Positions 1 to 8,942 of a DNA stretch of 34,772 bases are shown here, piece after piece. The stretch comes from Oceanospirillaceae bacterium. GTDB lineage: Bacteria > Pseudomonadota > Gammaproteobacteria > Pseudomonadales > Oceanobacteraceae. The stretch lies in NCBI GenBank assembly GCA_002723385.1, contig PBNY01000034.1, positions 1-34,772 on the forward strand, given 5' to 3'. Under the pieces are notes generated by a model that saw only the letters and a program-made list of their open reading frames with translations, searched no databases and was not told the DNA's origin. Each line of letters opens with the position of its first letter. The stretch's first letter is position 1. Made by a program: the position numbers and the translations under genes.

Positions 1-28
1 AAACCCGGCTAATTAGCCGGGTTTTTTT
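1..28. terminator. Rho-independent terminator at window edge
   Basis: A perfect 10-bp inverted repeat (AAACCCGGCT / AGCCGGGTTT, loop AATT) is followed on the plus strand by seven T. It suits a plus-strand gene ending left of the window. With the A-run on the other arm it may also serve the minus-strand operon that ends at 138. Confidence 0.8.
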
Positions 29-137
29 ATGCACTCTGATTTCTGATTGTTCGCACTGCTGACCTGAGAGTCATTTCAGGCTCCACTCGCCCATGGGGAT
101 AAGCAGAGCCTTAACGCAGAACCCTAACCACAGAAGA

Positions 138-674
138 TCAGTTTCCGCCCCTGACGGCACGCACTGCAAAATACTCACTTTTACGTGATGGGGATTCTGA
201 ACCGTTACTAAAACTCAGCATTCGAGCCATGGTCGGATCAGACATCATGGTAGTCGATGACCAGTAGCTGGTTTCCTGATGGGTGATCGGGAAGAAGGTC
301 GCATTAATCGCAAAGTTCTCGCAGCTCCATTCCAGCAGCGATCGCAGCTCATTGACGTTGGGGAGACGCCAATCGTCATGCCCGGCAAAATTCAGCTCTG
401 CCGTATCATTCAGCGCCTCGGACCAATTTTTGTAGGTCGCCCCCCCTTGCTCGCCTTCTCCGGCACACGTCTTGGTCTGGGAATCCCAGCTCAAGCCAAA
501 TGGACAGCGCTGCCACATCAACCCGGTTGGCTCATGCGTTACCGTACCGTCACCATTGTCAACGTAATCGCTGTCCGGGTTCACCAACGGTACACCACTG
601 GCACAATCGGCATGTACCATCGGCATAGCAGCCACACACCCTGCCAGTACAGCAAACATTCCTATCTTGTTCAT
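138..674 (-). CDS. Small secreted DUF1566 (Lcl_C) protein, copy 2 of the pair
   Basis: A 178-residue protein with a Sec-type signal peptide (basic start, hydrophobic stretch, probable cut after MVHA). Almost all the mature part is one DUF1566/Lcl_C domain. The marks are the DNGDGTVTHEPTGLMW opening, the central WRLP motif (DDWRLPNVNELRSLLEW) and the YWSSTT block near the end. The domain name comes from the C-terminal region of Legionella collagen-like adhesins; its molecular role is poorly known. A strong GGAGGA site precedes the ATG, and the start overlaps the stop of the upstream lipoprotein by one base (TAATG), so the two are probably translationally coupled. It resembles the product of 2476-3009 in length, layout and motifs, so the two look like paralogues. 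A role as a surface or periplasmic partner of the preceding lipoprotein is inference. Confidence 0.85.
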   Translation of the reverse strand: MNKIGMFAVLAGCVAAMPMVHADCASGVPLVNPDSDYVDNGDGTVTHEPTGLMWQRCPFGLSWDSQTKTCAGEGEQGGATYKNWSEALNDTAELNFAGHDDWRLPNVNELRSLLEWSCENFAINATFFPITHQETSYWSSTTMMSDPTMARMLSFSNGSESPSRKSEYFAVRAVRGGN

Positions 675-2479
675 TATTGATCCTCCTCTGGCAGCTCACC
701 CACGACAAGTCGAACATACGCTTCACTGGAACGCGCGCGACGCCCCACAGTACCGGTATTGAATTCAACCGCCCAGGCATCGCCACCGTTGGCATAAACT
801 GTCTGAGTCCAATAAGCCAGAAGCGTCTGAGCCAATGGAAAAAAGTCCGTATCAACAGCGGGCTGAACGGCACCGTGGTCGATAATGGACGTCAGCTCCA
901 TCACTGTTGGCAAGCGCCAGTTGGAATACCCACACAGGTTCTCAGCATTGATCGCTGCAATATAAGCCGTTGTATTACAATCGCCATTGAGGTTACAGCT
1001 GGTTCCTCCGGTTTCGGTACCGGGATCACCACCATTGATGGAGGAATCGTTGATGTACCAGGTAAATTTGGAGGCCGTGCTCTGCAAATCCAGACCATCG
1101 GAAGACTTTTTAACCTCCCAAAGCAGTCCCGTGCGATTGTCGAATACGCAATCCCATTCCTCAGCCCCGGAAGCCAGTGGTTTACCTTTGGCGTCCACCT
1201 TGAAGAAATCAAAACCGGCCCGGCCACTGCCGGACTTTTCCAGCGTTCCTTCGGATGCTTCGCTGTCACGCCCGTTATCACCATCTTGTTCTTTGAAGCT
1301 ATCAATCGGACAAAGACGTCCGGCTTCCAGTGCCGTTGCACAGGTATCAAAGCCGGTATCATTCAGAAGATCCGTTGCTCCAACAAGAATCCCGACTTCG
1401 CTGGCGACCGTCACTTCCTCACTGCCGTCACTCTCGTCACTGCCTCGAACTGCCGTCACGACAAAGTAGAATTCTGTAATGGTATTTGGACTATCCAGCT
1501 CATAACTGAGACTATCGATCCCCACAACCAGAGTACCACCAGCACGACGTGCGTAGTTCGCCAACTCATCGCCTTCAAACGACTCTTCAGCGTAATAGAG
1601 ATTGTAGGTCTCCGCTCCCGGCACTTCGTCCCAAGTCAGCGTAATCGTTCCCGGTGTCGCCACAGCGTCGATATTTTCCGGCGGCACCATCAGCGAAAAG
1701 ACTTCAACATTCACATCATCCGCTGCTGTTGCACCACCGTCGTCAGTCACGGTGAGAACAAAAGTAAACGTCTCGAATCCATCAACTTCTGGCGCCATAA
1801 AAGACGGCGTTGACGTATTGGCATTTTCCAGAGCAACCGTCGCACCGTCGGATTGCTGCCACACGTATGAGGTAATGACACCGTCAAGGTCGTCCCCCAA
1901 ACCGGAAAGCCCTACCTCGTCGCCGGTGGATACAACAATGTCGGCACCCGCGTCAGCCACGGGTTTGGCATTGGTAACCTGGTCCGCTTCAACAAACAAT
2001 GAAATCGTTACCTCATCCGTATGGGAGGCATCATCGTTATCCGTAACCGTCAGTGAGAAGGTCAGATCCTCTGCGGCACCGACCAGCGGCAGAGAAACAG
2101 TCGTGGTAGCGGCTGTGGTGTTATTGATAATGGCACTGGTTCCTTCAACCTGAACCCATTCATAACTGGCAATCGTACCGTCACTGTCCTCGCCACTGCC
2201 CGGAAGATAGATGGTCGTGCCTGCCAAAGCACTCTGATCGACACCAGCATTGGCGACGGGGGCAGTGTTAGGTGTATCGTCTGGTTCATCGGTCACCGGG
2301 TCTGTCCCACCGTCCCCGGTGTCTCCCGTATCACCACCCGAGGTGGCCCCATCACCGACCGGCTGGGCACTATCCCCGGAGCCACACCCAGCCAGCAACC
2401 CGGCTGCCAGTAGTGAGGCCAATATATGACGCCAGAGTTTTAGCTGTTTATTCATCATATTTCCTTGTTCGCTACTCAT
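674..2479 (-). CDS. Large lipoprotein with two Ig/PKD-like domains, Fn3-like and DUF1566 domains
   Basis: A 601-residue predicted lipoprotein. The N-terminus has a lipobox (LLAGC) followed by a Gly/Asp/Thr-rich linker. Two PKD/REJ-like Ig domains follow, each opening with an 'ADAGAD'- or 'ANAGVD'-type strand and ending in a 'TFVLTVTDDGG'-type strand (about residues 70-165 and 170-262). Next is a fibronectin III-like domain (about 265-360) and then a C-terminal DUF1566/Lcl_C domain with TGLLWEVK and NWRLPTVMEL. The first ATG overlaps the previous stop (ATGA). A second possible start eight codons in (2455) has a better AAGGA site and gives a more typical signal peptide, so the exact start is uncertain. 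Domain order matches the lipoprotein at 3006-4391 but with one more Ig domain. A cell-surface adhesin or substrate-binding role is inferred from the domain types. Confidence 0.85.
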   Translation of the reverse strand: MSSEQGNMMNKQLKLWRHILASLLAAGLLAGCGSGDSAQPVGDGATSGGDTGDTGDGGTDPVTDEPDDTPNTAPVANAGVDQSALAGTTIYLPGSGEDSDGTIASYEWVQVEGTSAIINNTTAATTTVSLPLVGAAEDLTFSLTVTDNDDASHTDEVTISLFVEADQVTNAKPVADAGADIVVSTGDEVGLSGLGDDLDGVITSYVWQQSDGATVALENANTSTPSFMAPEVDGFETFTFVLTVTDDGGATAADDVNVEVFSLMVPPENIDAVATPGTITLTWDEVPGAETYNLYYAEESFEGDELANYARRAGGTLVVGIDSLSYELDSPNTITEFYFVVTAVRGSDESDGSEEVTVASEVGILVGATDLLNDTGFDTCATALEAGRLCPIDSFKEQDGDNGRDSEASEGTLEKSGSGRAGFDFFKVDAKGKPLASGAEEWDCVFDNRTGLLWEVKKSSDGLDLQSTASKFTWYINDSSINGGDPGTETGGTSCNLNGDCNTTAYIAAINAENLCGYSNWRLPTVMELTSIIDHGAVQPAVDTDFFPLAQTLLAYWTQTVYANGGDAWAVEFNTGTVGRRARSSEAYVRLVVGELPEEDQ

Positions 2480-3009
2480 TGCATCTGCCTTACAAACAGG
2501 ACGTATCCGCTATCCAGCGATTGATCCCGTACACGGCCATTAAAAAAATCAACCATCAACACAACACCCTCATCACCGACCTTCCGGGCAGAGGACGACC
2601 AGTACCGTCCCTTCTCGACATCTGGAAACGCAGAAGCGTTGATCGCTGGGTCGTAACAACCCCATTCAACAATACTCTGAAGCTCATTGATGTTCGGTAA
2701 ACGCCAGTCGGTGTAACCTGCAACAGCCAATTCATCAGCCAACACCAGAGCATCTTCCCAACCCACTTTCAAAGGTTCGTCCTGACATTGTGCGGTTTCC
2801 CACTCACTGCCCCAGGAACAACGCCACCACAGCAAACCGGTTTCGGTATCAAAGATGGTTCCATCTTCCTGATCCTCAAGGCGCTCCTCAAGCTGGGATT
2901 CCAATCCACTCGGACAGGTCTGCGCCGCAACTGCCGAGACAGAGGTCACACAAAGCACAACGCCAGTGAATATTGAGCCCAGCCAATTCAAATACATTCC
3001 CTGCTTCAT
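2476..3009 (-). CDS. Small secreted DUF1566 (Lcl_C) protein, copy 1 of the pair
   Basis: A 177-residue protein from an ATG at 3009, which has a GGAGGA site a few bases upstream and overlaps the stop of the preceding lipoprotein gene as ATGA. The open frame runs further upstream to 3171, but that extension lies inside the lipoprotein gene and has no signal-peptide character, so I reject it. The N-terminus is a signal peptide ending in a VAAQ-type site. The rest is one DUF1566 domain with TGLLWWRCSWGSEW, DWRLPNINELQSIVEWGC and GRYWSSS. The closely matching blocks in the 138-674 product (WRLPNVNELRSLLEWSC, YWSSTT) show the two are paralogues. Conserved cysteines on both sides of the WRLP block could form a disulphide in the periplasm or outside the cell. 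Function unknown. Confidence 0.85.
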   Translation of the reverse strand: MKQGMYLNWLGSIFTGVVLCVTSVSAVAAQTCPSGLESQLEERLEDQEDGTIFDTETGLLWWRCSWGSEWETAQCQDEPLKVGWEDALVLADELAVAGYTDWRLPNINELQSIVEWGCYDPAINASAFPDVEKGRYWSSSARKVGDEGVVLMVDFFNGRVRDQSLDSGYVLFVRQMQ

Positions 3010-4391
3010 TCGTTGTCCTCCTCTGGAATGGCCACCGCAATAAATCGCGCCGTACTGCTCTTGGGCATTGGCACATCTGTGCGACCATCCAGCGTCACCT
3101 GATACGCCTTGGTGGTATCCTGGGCATGAGTGGTGCCCGTCCAGTAATACGGCTCCAGTTCGTAACGACATCCTTCTCCATCAAGATGACATGCCAGTCC
3201 GATATCGCCGATGGATCGCATATCCCGCACAACTGGCAGGCGCCAGCTTGTCAGCCCACACAGCTCGGCCTGATTCAGGCGCGTCAGATAGGCAAAAGTA
3301 TTGCAAACCCCACCACCACACTCAGGCCCATTCACCAAACCGGGTTCTCCACCGTTGGTATCTTCATTAGTGGAATACCAGCTGTAGCGATTACGCGCAC
3401 GGCGCATGCTGTCGCGAGGCTTCTTCAACTCCCACACCAGCCCGGTGACGTTATCACGCAGGCAATCGGCTTCAGGAGTACCTGGACTGAGTTCCTCACC
3501 GGTCGCATCCAGCAAAGTGAAGTCGAAACCGGCAATGCCCGTTCCAACCTTGTCCAGTTCGTCAGCTTCGTCTTCCGGTGTACGGCCAATCTCGCCGTCC
3601 TGGGCGGCCAGCCCATTAACCGGACAGGCGGTCCAGTTCCGATCAGAATCCAGGCATTCCAAAATCGTCGTGTCATTCAGGGGGGAAGATGCTGTAAACG
3701 AAGCACCGATCAGGCGACTAACGTCATTGGCGGGCACACTTTCAGTCAACTCAGTCGAGCCAGCAGCGGTAAATGCAGCCGTGATGGTGAAAAAATATCG
3801 CTGATTCATATCGAGATTTCGCAGCTGGGTAAACGGCCGACCACCATCTGTTGGCAAGGGTACCGGGGCGCGGTCGGCGCCATCGAGAACGGCATAATTC
3901 TCGATACTGCCAAGGCCTGAAAACGACTCGAATGCCTTGTAAATAAGATAGGAATCCGCCTTTTCAACGGCATCCCATTCAAGAACGGCCGTCCTGCCGG
4001 TCACTCGAATGGTCAGATTCTCGGGAGCCGCAATGCCAGCATTCACCAGCACTTCCACTGAATCGGCTGCTGAGGCATTTTCGTTATCGGTCACGACAAC
4101 CTTGAACTCCAGTGTCTCGGCAGCATCCAGAACGGGAGCATCGAAACGCATCGAGTCTTCGTCAGCGTCTTCAATGGTGACCGCCGTGCCGCTGGTTTGA
4201 GTCCAGGTGTAGGTTTCAATGGTGCCATTGGTGTCCTCTGCGGTTGCGGTCAACACCACCACCTGTCCGCCAGAGGCGATCTTGTCGGTACCCGCTGATA
4301 CCGTGGGTGCAAAATTGGAGTCGTCCTCTGCGCCGCATGCTGTCAGCAACGCCGCCAGTATCATCGCACTCCCTCGATTGATCAGATTCAC
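3006..4391 (-). CDS. Lipoprotein with Ig/PKD-like, Fn3-like and DUF1566 domains
   Basis: First gene of the four-gene operon. I place the start at a GTG (4391) behind a GGAGGG site. This gives 461 residues and a short lipoprotein signal with lipobox LLTAC. The frame runs upstream to an ATG at 4451, but that would bury the signal peptide. After the lipobox come an Ig/PKD-like domain (opening FAPTVSAGTDK, closing with a VVVTDNENA-type strand), a fibronectin III-like domain, a spacer with the 'GIAGFDF' motif, and a C-terminal DUF1566/Lcl_C domain with TGLVWELKK and SWRLPVVRDM. The product of 674-2479 shares the same order and many motifs, so the genes are probably duplicates. An outer-membrane or surface location follows from the lipobox; the residue after the Cys is Gly rather than an inner-membrane-retention Asp. 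Confidence 0.83.
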   Translation of the reverse strand: MNLINRGSAMILAALLTACGAEDDSNFAPTVSAGTDKIASGGQVVVLTATAEDTNGTIETYTWTQTSGTAVTIEDADEDSMRFDAPVLDAAETLEFKVVVTDNENASAADSVEVLVNAGIAAPENLTIRVTGRTAVLEWDAVEKADSYLIYKAFESFSGLGSIENYAVLDGADRAPVPLPTDGGRPFTQLRNLDMNQRYFFTITAAFTAAGSTELTESVPANDVSRLIGASFTASSPLNDTTILECLDSDRNWTACPVNGLAAQDGEIGRTPEDEADELDKVGTGIAGFDFTLLDATGEELSPGTPEADCLRDNVTGLVWELKKPRDSMRRARNRYSWYSTNEDTNGGEPGLVNGPECGGGVCNTFAYLTRLNQAELCGLTSWRLPVVRDMRSIGDIGLACHLDGEGCRYELEPYYWTGTTHAQDTTKAYQVTLDGRTDVPMPKSSTARFIAVAIPEEDNE

Positions 4392-4548
4392 ATGCCCTCC
4401 AGGCAAAACGATATAAGACGTGATCGATTCACTCGAACAGGGAATTCTCACGGCTGCTCGGTAACCAACCCCAGTTGTCGGATTTGAATAGGATTCGAGC
4501 TAATGATAGGCAATCTGGCCGGAAATTACCTAATTGATATTTTCAAAA

Positions 4549-5241
4549 TCAGCTCTCTGTTAGCAGCTGGTGCATCCCCTCCAGCCAGGCCAGCTTCTGG
4601 TCTTTTCGGTACGGACTGGCAAAGCGGAACCAGGGCGCGTCCAAAGGCAATCCCAACAGATTGGGAATACGTTCCAGACACTCCAGCGCCTGGGCTTCCA
4701 GCGCCGAATTTGAACCCCACGCTGCGATCGGAACGGGCATTCCCTGCGCGCCCTCGGAGGTTGTGCCCATCAGAAACCGCCATTCAGCCTGTCTCTGCGG
4801 ATCCAGAATACTGTGTGGCAAACCGGGATGATCGTCCAACAACTGCGGCAGCCTGCTGGCGAACGACTGACTGTTGGCATCGCACACATCCGAAAGATTG
4901 ATCAAGCGCAATCGGCACCATCCCATCAGTCGCATCAACCGCATCAGCTGATATTGAGTATTGTCCGGCTTCAGGGCATGAAGCGCATTCAGCGTTTCAA
5001 GCTCATCAAGGCGGCCTGAAGGCACAACCGGGATCTCCACTTCTGCATCAACAAGGCGAATATTGCCAGGATTCATCAGAATCAGAACGGCATCTGGCTG
5101 AGAGCCAGTCATGTCCAGTTCGGCTGTAACGATCTCCACCCGGCGACGGCACAATAACCGCTGCGGGCCAATATCAAGGCGGTAATACTCCCCGAACACC
5201 CGATACCGGGCCTTCAACACATCAGCGTAGACAAACTCCAA
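4549..5241 (-). CDS. DUF1643-like protein
   Basis: A 230-residue soluble protein with no signal peptide or membrane segment. The start is a TTG at 5241 with an AGGAG...AAGG stretch just upstream. The centre has 'AVLILMNPGN', then a 'QLMRLMRLMGW' helix and 'RLRLINLSDV'. That pattern resembles DUF1643 proteins (a MLNPS-type strand, a helix, then a 'VVNLF'-type strand). No catalytic function is established for that family. The gene lies between the hom terminator and the DUF1566 operon and is probably transcribed alone; no clear terminator follows it. The assignment rests on motif pattern only and is moderate. Confidence 0.6.
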   Translation of the reverse strand: MEFVYADVLKARYRVFGEYYRLDIGPQRLLCRRRVEIVTAELDMTGSQPDAVLILMNPGNIRLVDAEVEIPVVPSGRLDELETLNALHALKPDNTQYQLMRLMRLMGWCRLRLINLSDVCDANSQSFASRLPQLLDDHPGLPHSILDPQRQAEWRFLMGTTSEGAQGMPVPIAAWGSNSALEAQALECLERIPNLLGLPLDAPWFRFASPYRKDQKLAWLEGMHQLLTES

Positions 5242-5310
5242 CCTTCACTCCTCTCGATTCGTTGCATCGCGAAGTTCCTGCCGTATCGTCACAGCAACCT
5301 CTCATAACGC

Positions 5311-5339
5311 AAAAAGCCCGAGCATTGACTCGGGCTTTT
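5311..5339 (-). terminator. Bidirectional rho-independent terminator after hom
   Basis: An 11-bp perfect stem (AAAAGCCCGAG / CTCGGGCTTTT, loop CATTGA) lies 35 bases beyond the hom stop codon. Read on the minus strand it ends in a run of five T. Confidence 0.9.
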
Positions 5340-5373
5340 CTGTCTTGCGGAACCGGATCAGCAATGAATCCGA

Positions 5374-6672
5374 TCAGTCCATGTGCTCTGCGCGGATACG
5401 GGTCACTTCACCGACGGTGCTTTCCAGCGCCTCGATCGCCTTGATCGCATCGTTCATGGTGCGCTCAACAATTTTGTGCGTGAGCAGGATGATCTGTGCC
5501 AGAGTTTCGCCTTCCTTGGGTTCCTTCTGGATGATGGCTTCAATATTGATACCGCGCTCGCTCAGGATGGAAGCAATGCTTGCCAGAACGCCGGTTTTGT
5601 CCTGTACCGGAATACGCAAGTAGTAAGCCGTTTCCACATCGTCCATTGACAGCACTTCAACATCATCAACCTGATTGAACGCCAGGTGGTTTACGCGAGC
5701 CGAGGCATCAACATCAATGCAGCGCGCCAGATCAACGATGTCAGCAACAACGGCTGAAGCAGTCGGACCAGCACCAGCGCCAGCACCGACATACAAGGTG
5801 TCTCCCACCGCGTTACCGTTAACCGTCACAGCGTTCAGAACACCATCCACCTTCGCGATCGGGCGAGATTCCGGAATCAACGTCGGATGAACGCGCAGGT
5901 CGATACCATTGGCAGACTTGCGGCTCACGCCCAAATGCTTGATGCGGTAGCCCAGTTCTTCGGCGAACTCAACGTCGTCACGGGTGATCTTGCTGATGCC
6001 TTCGGTGAAGCAGCGCTCAAACTGCAGCGGGATGCCGTAAGCAATGGAGGCCAGTATGGTCAGCTTATGCGCTGCGTCGATGCCCTCAACGTCGAAGGTT
6101 GGATCGGCTTCGGCGTAACCCAGCTCCTGGGCTTCTTTCAGAACGTCGTCGAAATCACGACCCTTGTCGCGCATCTCGGTCAGAATGAAGTTACCAGTAC
6201 CGTTAATGATACCGGCCAGCCAATTAACCTGATTGGCAGCCAGACCTTCGCGCAGAGCCTTGATGATCGGAATGCCACCAGCCACTGCCGCTTCGTACAT
6301 CACCGACACCCCCCTGGCTTCGGCAGCAGCAAAGATCTCGTCGCCGTGAACCGCAATCAACGCCTTGTTGGCGGTCACCACGTGCTTGCCGTTTTCAATC
6401 GCCAGCATCACCAGCTCTTTGGCGACGTCGTAGCCGCCGATCAGCTCAACGACGATATCAATGTCCGGATTACGAGCGACGTCGAAAATATCGCGGCTAA
6501 CGGTGGTGTTGCTGGTATCACAGGCCGGATTGTCGCGACGCGCACCCACCTGGGTAATGACGATCTCACGACCGGCGCGGCGAGCAATATCCTGAGCGTT
6601 TTCAGTCAGCACGTTAAAGGTGCCTCCGCCTACGGTACCCAAACCGCAGATACCAACATTTACCGGTTTCAA
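5374..6672 (-). CDS. hom: Homoserine dehydrogenase
   Basis: NAD(P)-dependent reduction of aspartate semialdehyde to homoserine, the branch step towards threonine and methionine, in the cytosol. At 432 residues it is full length for the monofunctional form. The N-terminus has the Rossmann motif G10-L-G12-T-V-G15. The middle carries the family signatures GIINGTGNFILTEM and AEADPTFDVEGIDAAHK. The C-terminal 85 residues form an ACT domain (from about 'YYLRIPVQDKTGVLASIASI'), the usual threonine-sensing module, so feedback control by threonine is likely. The start is a TTG with AGGAGAAGG just upstream; the N-terminus MKPVNVGICGLGTVG matches the family. The clear terminator behind it makes it the end of its transcription unit. 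It follows the aminotransferase at a distance of 130 bases, so co-transcription is possible but not shown. Confidence 0.96.
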   Translation of the reverse strand: MKPVNVGICGLGTVGGGTFNVLTENAQDIARRAGREIVITQVGARRDNPACDTSNTTVSRDIFDVARNPDIDIVVELIGGYDVAKELVMLAIENGKHVVTANKALIAVHGDEIFAAAEARGVSVMYEAAVAGGIPIIKALREGLAANQVNWLAGIINGTGNFILTEMRDKGRDFDDVLKEAQELGYAEADPTFDVEGIDAAHKLTILASIAYGIPLQFERCFTEGISKITRDDVEFAEELGYRIKHLGVSRKSANGIDLRVHPTLIPESRPIAKVDGVLNAVTVNGNAVGDTLYVGAGAGAGPTASAVVADIVDLARCIDVDASARVNHLAFNQVDDVEVLSMDDVETAYYLRIPVQDKTGVLASIASILSERGINIEAIIQKEPKEGETLAQIILLTHKIVERTMNDAIKAIEALESTVGEVTRIRAEHMD

Positions 6673-6802
6673 AGCCTTCTCCTAACTAATCAGAACAGTT
6701 TCTATTCGGGTTGCCCATCAAGCCTGGCGTGATTGTTCGGCTCAACAGGCGGGTTCATACTTTTTTAAGTTCAATATCGTTACGACATGGTGACGCTTGC
6801 GA

Positions 6803-7999
6803 TCATTCGCCTTCGTACAGACCATCTTTGCGCAGCATCGACTTGATGCCTCGTAACGCCTGACGCGTGCGCTGGTCGTTTTCAATCAAGGCCAGTCGCA
6901 CATGATCATCGCCGTAATCACCAAAGCCAATGCCCGGTGATACCGCCACTTTGGCGTCTGCCAGCAGCTTTTTACTGAACTCCAGAGAGCCCATGTCGCG
7001 GTATGCTTCGGGAATCTGTGCCCAGACAAACATGGTCGCCTTTGGCGGCGTCACCGCCCAACCCATGTCGTTCAGACCTTTGCACAGAATGTCCCGACGA
7101 TGACGATACATATCGCAAATGTCCGCCACGACAGACTGATCACCTTCCAGTGCTGCAATGGCCGCGACCTGAATCGGCGTGAATGTACCATAATCCAGAT
7201 AAGACTTGATCCTCGCGAGTGCATGAATCAGGTCCTTGTTGCCACTGCAAAAGCCGACACGCCAGCCCGGCATATTGTAACTTTTGGACAGAGAGAAAAA
7301 TTCCACCGCAATTTCACGCGCGCCCGGCACCTGCAGGATCGACGGTGGTTTGTAACCGTCGAATACGATATCGGCGTAGGCCAGATCCTGAACCACCCAG
7401 ATTTCGTGCTCACGACACATGGCCACGACTTTCTCAAAGAACGCCAGCTCAACGCATTCGGTGGTCGGATTGCCGGGGAAGTTCAATACCAGCATTTTGG
7501 GGCGTGGCCAGGTGGTCTTGATGGCCTTTTCGAGTTCTTCAAAGAAGTCGACATCCGGCGTCAGTGGCACATGACGAATATCGGCACCGGCGATCACAAA
7601 TCCATACGGGTGTATGGGATAAGACGGATTGGGCACCAGCACATTATCGCCCGGGCCAAGTGTTGCCAGCGCCAGATGCGCCAGACCTTCCTTTGAACCG
7701 ATGGTGGTAATGACTTCGGTATCGGGGTCAAGATCAACGTCATAACGGGTTTTGTACCAGTTCGCCATCGCACGGCGCAGACGTGGAATACCCTTCGATT
7801 GACTGTAACGGTGCGTCCCGCCGCGCTGGGCCGTTTCGACCAGCTTGTCGACGATATGCTCGGGCGTGTCCTGATCCGGATTGCCCATGGACAGATCTAT
7901 GATGTCCTCTCCCCGTGCTCGCGCCGCCATTTTCAACTCACCAATCACGTTGAAGACATAAGGCGGCAGGCGTTCGATACGCGGGAAGTGTTTGTTCAT
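6803..7999 (-). CDS. alaC: AlaC-like alanine/pyruvate aminotransferase (PLP, fold type I)
   Basis: A pyridoxal-phosphate aminotransferase of the aspartate aminotransferase superfamily, closest by motif to AlaC (YfdZ), which makes alanine from pyruvate with glutamate as donor. I use the ATG at 7999 (398 residues, [16 protein letters not shown]...). An in-frame TTG at 8014 is possible but adds an untypical leader. Visible marks are the N-terminal '[12 protein letters not shown]' block, 'GSKEGLAHL' phosphate-binding region, 'NFPGNPTTE', and the Schiff-base lysine K239 in '[15 protein letters not shown]'. In related genomes this gene often sits directly upstream of hom, as it does here. Substrate assignment is by family only. 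Confidence 0.88.
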   Translation of the reverse strand: MNKHFPRIERLPPYVFNVIGELKMAARARGEDIIDLSMGNPDQDTPEHIVDKLVETAQRGGTHRYSQSKGIPRLRRAMANWYKTRYDVDLDPDTEVITTIGSKEGLAHLALATLGPGDNVLVPNPSYPIHPYGFVIAGADIRHVPLTPDVDFFEELEKAIKTTWPRPKMLVLNFPGNPTTECVELAFFEKVVAMCREHEIWVVQDLAYADIVFDGYKPPSILQVPGAREIAVEFFSLSKSYNMPGWRVGFCSGNKDLIHALARIKSYLDYGTFTPIQVAAIAALEGDQSVVADICDMYRHRRDILCKGLNDMGWAVTPPKATMFVWAQIPEAYRDMGSLEFSKKLLADAKVAVSPGIGFGDYGDDHVRLALIENDQRTRQALRGIKSMLRKDGLYEGE

Positions 8000-8372
8000 G
8001 GCGGTACTATCCAAAAGGGGCCTGAAAAGGCGTGGAAAAGCGCATCAGGCTACCGCAAGGGCGTTCTGGCAGCAATCATCAGAACGCGACGCAGGTTGTG
8101 CCTCACACAGGGAGCTACCGCCACCCGCAGAGCTCGTGCTTATTTGAAGCCTTTACTACAAACCACGGAAATAATCATTGTCGTATTTACGACATATGCC
8201 AACTTTTCAGCAACAATCTCCATCCCTGATGATCGTCAAAAGCCACATCACTTATCCGTCAAACCGCCGGACATCGCCTCCCCAAAACCACACAAAAGTC
8301 ACGGGTATGGCTATAGTCGGCCCGTCGATGCAAACGCAGACGACAGATATCCATCACATCAGGAGACTAACC
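8000..8372. other. Intergenic region between alaC and the ferredoxin gene
   Basis: A 373-base divergent gap. Open frames cross it, but they lack coding character and the real ferredoxin start is at 8373. It should hold both divergent promoters. The only strong structure is the palindrome at 8179-8194. A TATAGT at 8312-8317 could be a -10 for the ferredoxin gene but has no good -35 partner. Confidence 0.5.
8179..8194. promoter_or_regulatory. Perfect 7-2-7 palindrome, candidate operator
   Basis: TGTCGTA-TT-TACGACA sits midway between the divergent alaC and ferredoxin genes. The two-base spacing and lack of a T-run make it more like a dimeric repressor/activator site than a terminator. It does not match the FNR, LexA, Fur or MetJ consensus I know. 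The regulator is unknown. Confidence 0.4.
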
Positions 8373-8753
8373 ATGGCAACCGTGTACTTTTCTTCCCCAA
8401 TCATGCAAAAAAACAAAAAAGTCGAGGCCATCGCCGGACAGCGCTCGACCCTGCTGGGCGTCGCCAAAGCCAACAAGATTCAGATTCCGTTTGAATGCGA
8501 AGACGGCAACTGCGGCTCCTGCCTGATCAAGGTGACCCATCTGGATGGTGAACGCGTCAAGGGCATTATGCTGACCGACAAGGAGCGAGTCGTGCTCAAG
8601 TCCCTCGGCGTTCTAAGCAAGACAGAAGAAGAAAAAGCCTCGGTGCGTGACCTGCCGCCAACCCATCGCCTGGCCTGCCAGACCATCGTTCCGGATGAAG
8701 ACATTCTGGTGGAATTCACAGGCGAACCCGGTGGTTCCGGTGCGGATGACTGA
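8373..8753 (+). CDS. Plant-type [2Fe-2S] ferredoxin
   Basis: A 126-residue small electron carrier. The four cluster ligands are in the plant-type pattern C-x4-C-x2-C ... C: C42, C47, C50 ([10 protein letters not shown]) and C102 (RLACQT). Start at the ATG 8373 behind AGGAGA; the frame is open upstream to 8178 but that part shows no coding signs. The loop between the third and fourth cysteines is longer than in simple photosynthetic ferredoxins and contains '[19 protein letters not shown]'. The C-terminus is acidic with a Gly-rich tail. No reductase or oxygenase partner lies next to it, so its redox partner cannot be named. It is 190 bases upstream of the ACT-domain regulator. Confidence 0.85.
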   Translation: MATVYFSSPIMQKNKKVEAIAGQRSTLLGVAKANKIQIPFECEDGNCGSCLIKVTHLDGERVKGIMLTDKERVVLKSLGVLSKTEEEKASVRDLPPTHRLACQTIVPDEDILVEFTGEPGGSGADD

Positions 8754-8801
8754 ACCCGTCAAGGCTGATTTCACTCTTCCGTAATCCCCCCGTTGCCACC
8801 C

Positions 8802-8827
8802 GGCCCAATACCCTCTCCTGTTGGGCC
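8802..8827. other. Hairpin between ferredoxin and ACT-domain gene
   Basis: GGCCCAA / TTGGGCC with a 12-base loop and no T-run on either strand. It could be a weak transcriptional pause or an mRNA 3' end structure for the ferredoxin gene. Confidence 0.3.
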
Positions 8828-8942
8828 ACCCCCACTCACACCGGATCATGCACTTTCTGCCACTGGACGACCCGGCCTGCCCGTCGTAGCCTATCGAGCA
8901 TCCAATTTCAGCCATCTTTTTAACCAGTGGATCGATTTACTT

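Noticed and set aside
3010..3171. 54-residue N-terminal extension of the small DUF1566 protein
   Set aside because: It lies entirely inside the upstream lipoprotein gene and hides the signal peptide; the ATG at 3009 has a strong ribosome site.
2973..3920. Plus-strand open frame (315 codons) opposite the first DUF1566 lipoprotein
   Set aside because: Antisense to a well-supported lipoprotein gene, without protein-like motifs.
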